Positions 38,366-47,981 of a DNA stretch of 64,000 nucleotides are shown in pieces; the stretch's first letter is position 1, and each line of letters begins with the position of its first letter. The DNA is from Haematococcus lacustris (lineage: Eukaryota > Chlorophyta > Chlorophyceae > Chlamydomonadales > Haematococcaceae): assembly GCA_030144725.1 (NCBI GenBank), contig JASKMD010000029.1:8936358-9000357 (forward strand). Direction: 5' to 3'. The position numbers and the translations under genes are program-made. The notes beneath the pieces were generated by a model that had not been told where the DNA came from, did not search any database, and saw only the letters and a program-made list of their open reading frames with translations.

Positions 38366-40717
38366 CTCTCCCCCACTCCGAAAAGCTACGTCCCGGAGCT
38401 TGCAGTTTTGAAATGAGTTGTGAATAAAACCATGCAACAGCAAGCATAGACAGGCAGGCAATGACGGGCAGGCAGGAACAGGCTACATGCAACAGACAAG
38501 CAAATGCAACGAGCTCCATGCAAACCATGCTGAAACTATGAAATCAGAGTCTTGAGCTGACCGTTGTCTCGTTCTCCTCCTCCTCCAAAGCAGACTGAAG
38601 AAACCATCGTGACGGAAACTGAGAAACAGAAGATGTGGTAGTTGTGTTCAGCGCAGGCTGCAATGGGTGATCAGTCCATGCCGGCTGCATAGTGCTTGAA
38701 CAGAGTGGTGGGACATACGCAGACATATGCCTTGTCCCTAACCAAGACGATGGGTGTATCATGTGCCTCACATGTCAGGTTGGAGCCATTGTGCCAACAG
38801 GGATATAAAGCCTGCGGAGCCCTCAGCCAGTGTGGAACAACAGATTGCCCGCGATTGTGAACTGGCGTGATTTGCCAGCAAGTATGATTTGTTGGGTGAC
38901 AGAGTGCGAGTGATCTGTGCCCTGGGCGGTGATGCCCGATTTGAGTGTGTGCAGCTGCATGATGTGAGCATACACGTGGTAGTCAGGCCTATGGGATAGC
39001 GCGTCCGCCCCCACGTTGAGTTTGCCTGGGATGTGGTCGAGTTGACCGTTGTTGTGTGCTACCTCAGGTGCTACCTGGGCTGCCATGATGTGTGCATGCC
39101 GTGCGCAATGCGACTTGAGTGTTCTGGCAGGCTGCTGGGCTGGGTAGCTGTGCTGCCATGATGTATGTGTGCTTTCTCAGGTACTACCTGGACTGCCATG
39201 ATGTACGCATGCCGTGCGCAATGCGACTTGAGTGTTCTGGCAGGCTGCTAGGCTGGATAGCTTTGCTGCCATGTTGTGTATATGCTTTCTCAGGTGCTAC
39301 CTGGGGCTGCAAGTGAGTGCGCATGCTGTGAAGCTATGCGGCTTGAGTGTCTTGGCGGGCTGCTAGGCTGGATAGCTTTGCTGCCATGTTGTGTATGATG
39401 TTCTCTGCATGGAATGCAGGAGTGTAGGCTGTAGCTGATGAGGTCTCTGTGGCTGAAGCCAGCAGGGTGCATGAAGCGAGAGATGTGCTGTGTGCCGTCT
39501 CTGTGGCTGATGCCAACAGGGCTGATGCGATGGGACTGCGGCTCTGGAGGTCTCGATCGAAGCGGGATGCGACGGTGCAACACGATTGCTACTGTACCTG
39601 TGCAAGGTGTTCTCCTCATAGAAGCGTAGAAGGGCATCCGAGCTCTCCGCTGTGGGGCTCCGCTAATGTTAGAGTTGAGCTGCAAATGGTCGACCAAGTC
39701 GTCCCAGAGCGATGTCGACAGTACAACTGTGGGTTGGAGAAGCGGCGAAGGGTGGCGAATGGTGCTGGGTCAGATGAGAGTGCATGCCAAGACGTCGAGA
39801 TATGACTACTGGGCTGGCCCCCATGCCACTTTGCCTTGCTTGTCGTTTCTGTCAGCTTGAGACGATGCCTGGTAGGTTAATATCAGACTGCCAGCTGCAT
39901 GGTGTGGCTCTCTGCAGGCTGGTGCACTGCAGGGTACTGTTCTCTGCTTGAGCAGGGTGATGGAGTTGGTGATCACATGTTGGGTGTGCTCTGTGCCTAG
40001 AGGTGGCCAGGCATGTGTTGTTGGTGTTAGGCGTCTCTGCTCAGGGCAGGAGTGCAGCTATGTGTTCTCTGTTTGAGCAGGCTGGTTGTGGTGATAGAGA
40101 TGAGGCTCTGCATAGGGCAGGTTGTGTAGGGACCTGCAAGGAGCAGGTTGGTGTAAGGTTGTGCAGCCTAGTATGTTGCAGGGTCTCAGCAAGGCGCTGG
40201 ATGTGTGTTGGCTGCAGTTTCACTATGATGTAACTCTGCTAAGGGCAGGCTATGGACGGTTGGCTGCTTCTGTGGTCAGGTTTGGTGCTAGGCTAGGGTG
40301 GTGGCGGGGATGTAGGTGGCAAGCAGCGCACATGACATTGTGCAAGGCAAGCTCAGCATTCCTCCGCGTGAGCGGGACAAAGCATCCTCTGCAACAGCAG
40401 GCTCCGCGCAAGCGGGAGTCTCCGTGTGAACGGGCAAAGCAAGTCAGCAAGACAAGCCTCTGCAAACGCAGGCTCCGCTCACGCGGGACTCTCCGTGTGA
40501 ACGGGCAAAGCAAGTCTGCGAAACAGCAGTGCAAGCACAGCAAGCACAGCAGGTACAGGCTGTACAACACCTCTCAGGAGTCTCTGCAGCAGCAGGCACC
40601 GAGACAAGTGCTGGAGCTGGAGCCATCAGTTCCGGCTCCAACGGTACCTCCGACTGAGTTGGGTCCGGTGTCACTCTGCGCAAAGGCCGCGACGATCGAA
40701 CAATTGCGGAAACCAGA

Positions 40718-41171
40718 TGTAACAGTAGTGTTTGTGCGATCAGGATGCATGGTCGGCTGAGGCTTAAGTGCCGGCTTGCAGCCGTCGAGCATGCTGACTT
40801 GTGCGGCTATTGCTGCCGCTGCGGCTGTCTACATACTTATCGACAGCCTCCGAGTCGCGCAGTGGGTAGTGCAGTGTACTTACATCGTGAAGACGTCGTA
40901 AAGAACTAATCCATCCAGAGAAGAGTAGTCATTGCAAGCAGAAGCAAAGCAAGTCCATCAGAAGGCTGCAAGAAGTCTGAACCAAGCCCCTCCAGCATCT
41001 AGCACTCAAGAAGTCCATAAATCCCCTAAGAAGTCCAGCAGACTGCAAGGATCCTCTAGCATCGCAAGATCTCGTCATAAGTAAGATGCAAATCAAATCT
41101 CACAGAATCTTGCATGCAGAAAAGAAACACAAACCTACCATTCATCCTAGCTGTGTGTCTGGACTGTTACA
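40718..41171 (-). repeat. X 5' LTR (454 bp)
   Basis: Same length and sequence as 37912-38365; 32 bp longer than the X2 LTR. Confidence 0.9.
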
Positions 41172-41312
41172 CTGGCCATAAGGTACTCTGAACCCTGTAA
41201 AGGGAACAGTGGGTTCACAGCCCAACGAGCTACCCCGCTCTAAGCTCGTGTACATGGCATTTAGGCTAGGTCATCCTGTGGGGTGCGTGGTTGACAACTC
41301 CCGCACGTTACA

Positions 41313-42949
41313 TTGATTTCTCGACCGATGTTTCGCCAAGTGCTTCGGCTTGCAATAGCGGATAGCGGATGACATCGTATGGTATGTGCGATGCAAGCCG
41401 CCTTCGGAAGCCGCCGCCGCCGGATGCATTTCGGCGCCAGCCCGTCGAACTGTGTTCGCCCATGTGCACTTTCACAAGGCTGCGGGACGTAGCTAATGTT
41501 TGGCCGCAGATCGATTTGTGTTTAGCGCACTTCACTCGGTCAGGTCGCATCGTGACGTGACGCGCGTGATGTGGCGCCATGATGTGGCGCCTTGATGTGG
41601 TGCATTCCCGAAGCTCTAACCTCAGCCTGTTGGCTGCAGCCTACATGCCTGAATGTCGTGATGCTAGCCTAGCTGTAAGGTTGGCAGTGAGGGCTGTTGA
41701 CTAGGCACACGACTCATGGCCCTTGGTAGTCATGGCCTAGGCTGCTTGGTGATGCTCATGTCGTAGCCGCAGATGCAGGTCACCCTGGCTTGGTGTGGCT
41801 AAGTGGCCAGGTGCAGCCAGGTGCAGCCAGGTGCAGCCGGGTGCAGCCGGGTGATAGCCATGGCTTAGGCTCATGGACAGAGCTCATGACATAGACATGG
41901 ACATGGCTTGTCATGGCTGCCATGTAGGTGATGGGAAGTCGGCGGCTAATCCGATATGCCCCAACATCGTGTGCAAGGAAGTGTTGGCTGCAGGTATCCC
42001 GTCATCCTCATGAAGATGTCCTCATGATGTTGGCCAAGGAATAAGGTCTAAAGCTTGTTGTGACTGGAATGAGCTAACATGGCCGGCATGGCTGGCATGG
42101 CTGGCATGACTGGCACAGCCGGCATGGCTGGCATGGCTGGCATGGCCGGCATGGCTGGCATGGCTGGCGTGGCTGGCGTGGCTGGCATGGCTGGCATGAC
42201 TGGCATGGCTGGCGTGGCTGGCATGGCTGGCATGGTCAGCATGACTGGCACAGCCGGCATGGCTGGCATGGCTGGCATGACTGGCATGGCCGGCATGGCT
42301 GGCATGGCTGGCATGGTCAGCATGACTGGCACAGCCGGCATGGCTGGCATGGCTGGCATGACTGGCATGGCCGGCATGGCTGGCATGGCTGGCATGGCTG
42401 GCGTGGCTGGCATGGCTGGCATGACTGGCATGGCCGGCATGGCTGGCAAGGCTGGCGTGGCTGGCATGGCTTGCATGGCTCGCATGGCTGGCTATGGCTC
42501 TTCATTGCCCGTTCATGGTTGTTCATGGTATCATGCTAGGCATCGCTTTGTGGCGGACGTGACATGTTGTGGGTGGTGGACACCGCTGGGTGCTGGTGCA
42601 CATGCATGATGCATGCATGGTGCATGTGTCCAATGCATGCATGTCGTGCTGCAGATCCATTAAGCCATGCATAAGAGTTGCATGGTTGTGCCATGCTCGG
42701 TCAATGAGCTGTTGACACGCATAGTTGCTTGCTGGCACATGTTGCATGCACATGTTGAATGCATGCTTGCCACACATGGTGCATGCATGAAATTACATGC
42801 ACATGAAGCACACATGGGTGTGTGGGTGCTAGGCTCGTGCAAGGCCACGGTGTATTACGTCGGCTGTGTCCAGCGGCTGGCATGATGTCAGACCGCGAGT
42901 CGCCAAGGGTGCGGCGGAGAGGGGAAGCTGCTTTGTAGGAGGGGAGGAA
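41313..42949 (+). other. Y internal region, non-coding, repeat-rich
   Basis: No gag-pol motif found. It contains CAGG(T/G)TGCAGC units (about 41809-41852), the 9-bp GGCATGGCT array (42079-42490), a CATGCATG-rich stretch (42600-42800) and a purine tract at 42937-42949. Confidence 0.6.
42079..42490. repeat. 9-bp minisatellite (ATGGCTGGC)n
   Basis: About 45 units with ACTGGC, ACAGCC, GTGGCT and GTCAGC variants arranged in larger recurring blocks. One frame reads (Met-Ala-Gly)n, but there is no other sign of a gene. Confidence 0.9.
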
Positions 42950-43123
42950 TGTAACAGTTGTACGGCGCATGCAAGTGTGATGCTGGCCATAAGGTACTCT
43001 GAACCCTGTAAAGGGAACAGTGGGTTCACAGCCCAACGAGCTACCCCGCTCTAAGCTCGTGTACATGGCATTTAGGCTAGGTCATCCTGTGGGGTGCGTG
43101 GTTGACAACTCCCGCACGTTACA
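42950..43123 (+). repeat. Y 3' LTR (174 bp core)
   Basis: TGTAACAGTTG...CACGTTACA. It contains a T-arm-like hairpin TGGG-TTCACAG-CCCA (43020-43034) inside a longer stem GGTACTC...GAGCTACC. Confidence 0.75.
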
Positions 43124-43553
43124 TTGATTTCTCGACCGATGTTTCGCCAAGTGCTTCGGCTTGCAATAGCGGATAGCGGATGACATCGTATGGTATGTGC
43201 GATGCAAGCCGCCTTCGGAAGCCGCCGCCGCCGGATGGCCTGGCCTGATTACCCATTGCAACCTGCGCTGAACACAACTACCACATCTTCTGTTTCTCAG
43301 TTTCTGTCACGATGGTTTCTTCAGTCAGCTTGGAAGGAGGAGGAGAACGAGACAACGGTCAGCTCAAGACTCTGATTTCATAGTTGCAACATGGTTTGCA
43401 TGGAGCTCGTTGCATTTGCTTGTCTGTTGCATGTAGCCTATTCCTGCCTGCCTGTCATTGCCTGCATGTCCATGCCTGCTGTTGCATGCTGTTGAACATG
43501 ATTGACCTCAAAACTGCAAGCTCCGGGACGTAGCTTTTCGGAGTGGGGGAGAG

Positions 43554-43975
43554 TGTAACAGTCCAGACACTCAGCTAGGATGAATGGTAGGTTTGTGTTT
43601 CTTTTCTGCATGCAAGGTTCTGTGAGATTTGAATTGCATCTTACTTATGACGAGATCTTGCGATGCTAGGGGTTCCTGGACTTGGAGGGGACTTCTGGAT
43701 TTCTAAGAGGGCTTGGTACTTGGATGGTGTTGCTTCTGGACAAACACTACAATGCTTGCAATGACTACTCTTCTCTTGATGGATTAGTTCTTTACGACGT
43801 CTTCACGATGTAAGTACACTGCACTACCCACTGCGCGACTCGGAGGCTGTCGATGAGTATGTAGACAGCCGCAGCGGCAGCAATAGCCGCACAAGTCAGC
43901 ATGCTCGACGGCTGCAAGCCGGCACTTAAGCCTCAGCCGACCATGCATCCTGATCGCACAAACACTACTGTTACA
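43554..43975 (+). repeat. X2 3' LTR (422 bp)
   Basis: Full-length LTR preceded by its polypurine tract and followed by the second GCAGG target copy at 43976-43980. Confidence 0.9.
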
Positions 43976-43989
43976 GCAGGGACGATTAC

Positions 43990-44232
43990 CTTCAATTGTG
44001 CCAGCTCATTTGCTGCAGAGACGGCTATGATGTGGGCATGGAGGTCAGCCTGCTGCAGAAAGTCATGGAGCTGCTTTTCCAACAGCTGCTGCCGCTGCTG
44101 CCATTCCTGCTGCTGCTGCTGCCAGTCTTGCTGCCGCTGCTGCCAGTCATGGTGCTGCTGCTGCCAGTCAAGCTTCTCCCTTGCATGCTCTTCCAGCACT
44201 GCTTGTAGACGTTGTTCAGTGGCGCAGTGCGC
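43990..44232 (-). CDS. Coiled-coil host gene, upstream exon
   Basis: 81 codons bounded by an acceptor TTGTTTTCAG (44233 up) and a donor AAG-GTAATC (43989-43988). It encodes a Gln-rich coiled coil with DWQQ/EWQQ repeats (LDWQQQHHDWQQRQQDWQQ) and LLEKQLHDFLQQ. The 69-bp intron after it carries the target site GCAGG of element X2, so the two exons now lie 9.1 kb apart. Further 5' exons were not identified. It could belong to a cytoskeletal or tethering protein, but there is no family signature. Confidence 0.55.
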
Positions 44233-44235
44233 CTG

Positions 44236-45803
44236 AAAACAACAATGCAACACCACATGCATCGGTATGGGAAAGGGCACAAGCAAGGGCTGGGCTGGAC
44301 AGGGCTGGGCTGGCTTGCCTGGGCTTGGAAGCCAGCAATGCGGGTCCGCGGAGCACGGCCAGTGGTTAAAAGCTCGGCCATTCGCGCAGATCCGGCAAGG
44401 CTTCGCTTCGAGCGATGGGGCATGACTTAAAATCCTTCAAGTGCGGCTGCCATCGCCCATAAGGTCGACCGACGGCTTCGACGGGTGGAGAAGGGTCGTC
44501 GCTTCTATTCTTGTCGTTGTGGCGGCCGGAAGCGCCTACACTTTGACGAAAGCCCCGGGCATGGCCAAACTTTTGGTGTGTTTCATGTTTTACCTGTGTA
44601 AGTACCAGCTGACATTTTCATTCCGCCTACTGACGATACCGTTTGTGGAGATGTCCTATGTGGTTCCCCCGGGGCTCAGTGCAAGGCATTTGGTGCGTTT
44701 GGCGTGCAGTTGAAGCTTTTCCAGTGTGTCCCACACCACCACTCGCCATAGACCGAGTTGATGCATGTTGAGGTCAAGTAAGCGCCAGGGTGCGAGCTGT
44801 GTGATGCAGCTAGCTGCTGAAGAAGTTTCGGATCCAAAGCCTCACGGCGTACCCCCTCAACCCGGCCATGAGACAAGCCTCTAGCAAGCAGCATGTGGCA
44901 CACACTGTAGACACCCAGGAGGCACCTGGACATCGCCGAGGACATCGCCGCAACAACACGCAAACTTAAGGGCGCAAATAACAGCGATGGAGCGCTCCTG
45001 GCGTTGTGTGCTGGTAGGGGCCCCCGAACATTGGACGGGGTCGCGGACCAGCCGATCACCATAGGCCTGTTCCTCTGAGCCGATGCTAACGTGCGCGGCG
45101 CTGCGTCAAGGCGTGCCAATCTTACATCGTGAGGCGGTGTATAGAGTTAGTTAGGTCCGTCCGAAAAGTTGGCCTTTTTTGGCTTGCTTGTCTAACCTGA
45201 CTCTACATCTCACAACGGTGTCGCTAGCAGGTTAGGCCCTCTTTTGTCGATTGTACTGCACTGTCTACATAGGGATTAAAACTTGTAAAAGCAGCGAACA
45301 TTTCACACTGACTTAGTTTACTTCACAGACACAGCACATAGTCGAAGTGCTTGCATCGCTGGTCACCCCCGCCATTGGCCCCGCAAATGTGAGACGGTCT
45401 GGGGCGCGAATCTCCGTGTAGCTCGCGACAAAGTTTTGACGCAGTTGGGTGTAACAGGCGTATCCGGCACCCCGCAGCCGCAAAACACTAGCTCAGATCG
45501 GCGCCCGCCCAAACCTGACCAGTGCTTTCCGCTCCTAAAAGACTCACGCACATCATAAGGCGAGGCTGGCAGTCCTTCTACGCACGCCGTAAGCCAACGG
45601 CACAAGTGCAGTACGCCTGCTTGCATGTCAGTGCATGGAGCATATAATTCGTGCATATGCGCACAAGTCAGCAAGCTGGCACCCCTTACCTCACTGACGT
45701 TGCGGCATGACTCTATGTAAATGTAAGCTGCCTTATTACAGCGCTTCATCATCACTTGGCAATATGTTGTCGGGATGCCTCGGGATGGCTCTGGCTTTCA
45801 GTG
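44236..45803. other. No recognised gene
   Basis: Several open frames of 90-150 codons exist on both strands, but none shows a family motif or clean splice structure. Upstream exons of the coiled-coil gene may lie here. Positions 45198-45260 match the reverse strand of about 47605-47668 (ACATCTCACAACGGTGTCGC..., CTAGCAGGTTAGGCCCTC). Confidence 0.4.
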
Positions 45804-46289
45804 TTACATGTGCCGTGGTGCCTCAACCTTCTTCCTCAACTTCAGCAGGCACATGTCACGCAACTCATTCTTTGATTTACTTGAAACCCCTCTGATGTTA
45901 TTGTGCTTGCACCATGCTTTCAATAGGTCCTTCTTTAGTGTATCAAATTGAGGCATACCAGGGGTGTCCAAGACCATGAGCCTAATACACTCTGCATTCA
46001 AAGCAGCTTGCCTAGCAGCTTCCTTGTCTAGCAGCATGGGCATTGGCTCAAGAGGCATCGAACCACGGCACTGTGCACCACACGGCTGAGGGGGGTTGCT
46101 CATGCGTGCACCACAAGCACATGCCGTCATTGACCACATGAGCTCACCCTCGGTAGTAGCAGGAAAATACATGCTGTGTTGTGCACGAGACCCTTGTACT
46201 GTACCCTTGAAGCTGTCAGCATCCTCATCTTGCTTGTAGCACTCCTTCACCAACCCCTCATCCAATACCAAGCACTCCCTCCTCATCAC
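45804..46289 (-). CDS. Unrecognised ORF with SAP-like C-terminal helices
   Basis: 161 codons, overlapping the stop of the upstream ORF (46286-46975) as TGATG. It has a Cys cluster (ACACGARM, PCGAQC) and a C-terminal stretch LKKDLLKAWCKHNN...KNELRDMCLLKLRKK that resembles the two helices of a SAP DNA-binding motif (inference). It may be one gene with the upstream ORF through a frameshift or small intron, or part of an unidentified DNA transposon. Confidence 0.4.
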   Translation of the reverse strand: MMRRECLVLDEGLVKECYKQDEDADSFKGTVQGSRAQHSMYFPATTEGELMWSMTACACGARMSNPPQPCGAQCRGSMPLEPMPMLLDKEAARQAALNAECIRLMVLDTPGMPQFDTLKKDLLKAWCKHNNIRGVSSKSKNELRDMCLLKLRKKVEAPRHM

Positions 46290-46975
46290 TTTTGCCCTGT
46301 CCCGGTGGGGATCTGGGAGGTGGTGGTCTGGTGGCTGAATGCAGCTGCCCCGTGCTCAAACTCGTGATTAGGATCTGAGAATGGTGAGTGAATGTCTTCA
46401 TCACCGTCATCAATCAGTGGCTGGTGCTGGAGGTGGGGCTGGGGCTGGGGCTGGGGCTGGGGCTTGGGCTGGGGCTGGGGTTGGGGTTGGGGCTGGGGCT
46501 GGGGGTGGGGCTCTGGGGGGTCCACAAGGCTAGGCAGTTGCAAGAGGCTCTTGTGTTTGGCTAGGGCTTTGAGGAGGAAATTGATGTTGCAGCAAGTCCG
46601 GCACACGCACACTTGCCTCTGAGCCTCAGTGAGCTTCTTGACCCATCGAGGCTTCAGTTCCCCAAACAGACTCAGCGCCACTGGCCCCCGTGCTTCACGA
46701 CAAGGAGTAAAGTTCTCGAAATACTGCCGCCATATCTCCTCCTCTGAGCTGTCATAGTATCGCTTTGTCTCCGTGACAAGAGTCCTCTTCTGGCTTCTGC
46801 GCAAGCATGATATGCATGACAAGTTGTCACGTGCTGAGCAATTGTTGCTTCCATGATCCCCCATGCCTACCCCACTACCCCTCTGCCTACCCCATGCATG
46901 CATGCCCATCGAGGGTTCTCTTGCTACCCCACTACCCCTCTGCCTACCCCATGCATGCCTAGCTGAGCAACGCAC
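46286..46975 (-). CDS. Unrecognised Cys-containing ORF with QP repeat
   Basis: 229 codons. A possible Cys finger (CVCRTCCNINFLLKAL) is followed by a Pro-Gln dipeptide run encoded by a GGGGCT-type microsatellite (about 46435-46510) and an acidic segment (DDGDEDIHS). The Cys-x-Cys...NxxLLxALxKH pattern is seen in some eukaryotic transposon-associated proteins, but I cannot assign a family. The start is uncertain: the N-terminal duplicate (HAWGRQRGSG twice) may be a repeat. Confidence 0.4.
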   Translation of the reverse strand: MRCSARHAWGRQRGSGVAREPSMGMHAWGRQRGSGVGMGDHGSNNCSARDNLSCISCLRRSQKRTLVTETKRYYDSSEEEIWRQYFENFTPCREARGPVALSLFGELKPRWVKKLTEAQRQVCVCRTCCNINFLLKALAKHKSLLQLPSLVDPPEPHPQPQPQPQPQPQPKPQPQPQPQPHLQHQPLIDDGDEDIHSPFSDPNHEFEHGAAAFSHQTTTSQIPTGTGQK

Positions 46976-47981
46976 CCGGCCACCATGCGCTCAGAGAACT
47001 GGCACAGGTCCTTCACAGAAAACGCTTAGCATTGGGCTCATTCCTTGCAGTTGGGTTCTTGAGATGGGGGTGATTTACAGGCATCCTGCACACACAATCA
47101 AAAAGACAAGGGCGCTTGGGGCACACACCACAAAACATGATTGGAAAAAAGTAGAAAAAGTTCGAAACTCAGGCTCATGACAGTTGTGTGTTACCCTCAG
47201 CTGTTCATGCCTGTCATGCGTTGCGCAAGTGTGCGCGTGAACATCAAACTGACCTAGACAAGGTGAGGTAAATTACAACCTTACTCACCTCTTGCTCACT
47301 GTTTTCAACAGCTGATTCCCTTGCTGCACTCCTGCTTGGAAGACCCTTGGGCTGCTGTGGGTTTGATGCTGATCCTCACAACTGCCAAGCACCTGTGGAG
47401 GTCAGCAGATTTGATTGCATGTGTTGACATTGTATGCAAAACGCACTAAGAAACAGCACCCAGTGCTTACCTGGGATGTAACCGCGAGTTGCCAGTCCGA
47501 CGGCAGCAAAGGCTGCTCGGCACGGAAATGCCTCCGGCCACCAATTCATCTCTCCTGTTGCGACACGCATATAAACAGATGGAGGATGACATTGCGAAGC
47601 TAATCAAGTCGTCGACACAATGCAGTACAATCAGCCAAAGAGGGCCTAACCTGCTAGCGACACCGTTGTGAGATGTAGAGGCTAACGGTGAAAGAATTAC
47701 ATGGAACGGATCAAAGACGGTGTCAAAAAGTGAATTGCGGGGCCAATGGCGGGGGTGACCCGCTATTGTCACTGGCTGGACTTCATTAATGGGTCAGTTT
47801 GGGTCAGTTTCAGGTGTTCCCAACTAACATAAAATGACAGGAAACACACCATTGGCAGTAGAACGGCTGTAACTCTGCACTCACTGCGCCAAATGTGAGA
47901 CACCCACCCGATTAACGAACAACTGCATTCTCGTGTACTTGCAGCCTGATAATAGGCAAGTTGCTGCAGCCTCACCATACC
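46976..47981. other. Intergenic, with a repeat related to 34.2 and 45.2 kb
   Basis: No gene recognised. Reverse strand of 47671-47741 matches 34204-34275, and reverse strand of 47605-47668 matches 45198-45260, so an element of at least 140 bp exists here in fuller form. The tandem GGGTCAGTTT at 47790-47810 lies in the presumed VPS51 promoter region. Confidence 0.5.

Larger units (their letters stand above)
37912..41171 (-). mobile_element. Non-autonomous LTR element X inserted in the Y LTR
   Basis: Complete 3260-bp element on the minus strand with 454-bp LTRs (37912-38365 and 40718-41171), flanked by CTGGC on both sides (37907-37911 and 41172-41176). Polypurine tract next to 38365 and primer-binding site TGGTTTCCG next to 40718, both on the minus strand. 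Same family as X2. Its internal frame 38823-39086 retains the gypsy HIPGKLNVGADALSHRPD and IAGNLLFHTG motifs. Confidence 0.92.
37874..43237 (+). mobile_element. LTR element Y, interrupted by X
   Basis: Starts TGTAACAGTTGTACGG. After removal of X, the left terminal repeat (37874-37911 plus 41177-41312) equals 42950-43123, both 174 bp and ending GTTACA. A further ~114 bp after each copy is also shared (to 41426 and 43237), so the true LTR may be about 288 bp. A purine tract AGGAGGGGAGGAA precedes 42950, giving plus orientation. No coding capacity is seen; no target duplication was found at the right end. Confidence 0.65.
34988..43975 (+). mobile_element. Non-autonomous LTR element X2, with nested Y and X
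   Basis: LTRs of 422 bp (34988-35409 and 43554-43975) begin TGTAACAGTCCAGACAC and end GTTACA. Both outer flanks are GCAGG (34983-34987 and 43976-43980), a 5-bp target duplication. The internal region begins with primer site TGGTTTCCG (35412) and ends with polypurine GGAGTGGGGGAGAG. It has no gag-pol; only a remnant RNase H/integrase linker is coding. Between 37673 and 43553 the element is rearranged around Y. Confidence 0.85.

Noticed and set aside
42048..42609. (Met-Ala-Gly)n and (Pro-Ala-Met)n ORFs
   Set aside because: By-products of the 9-bp minisatellite on both strands.
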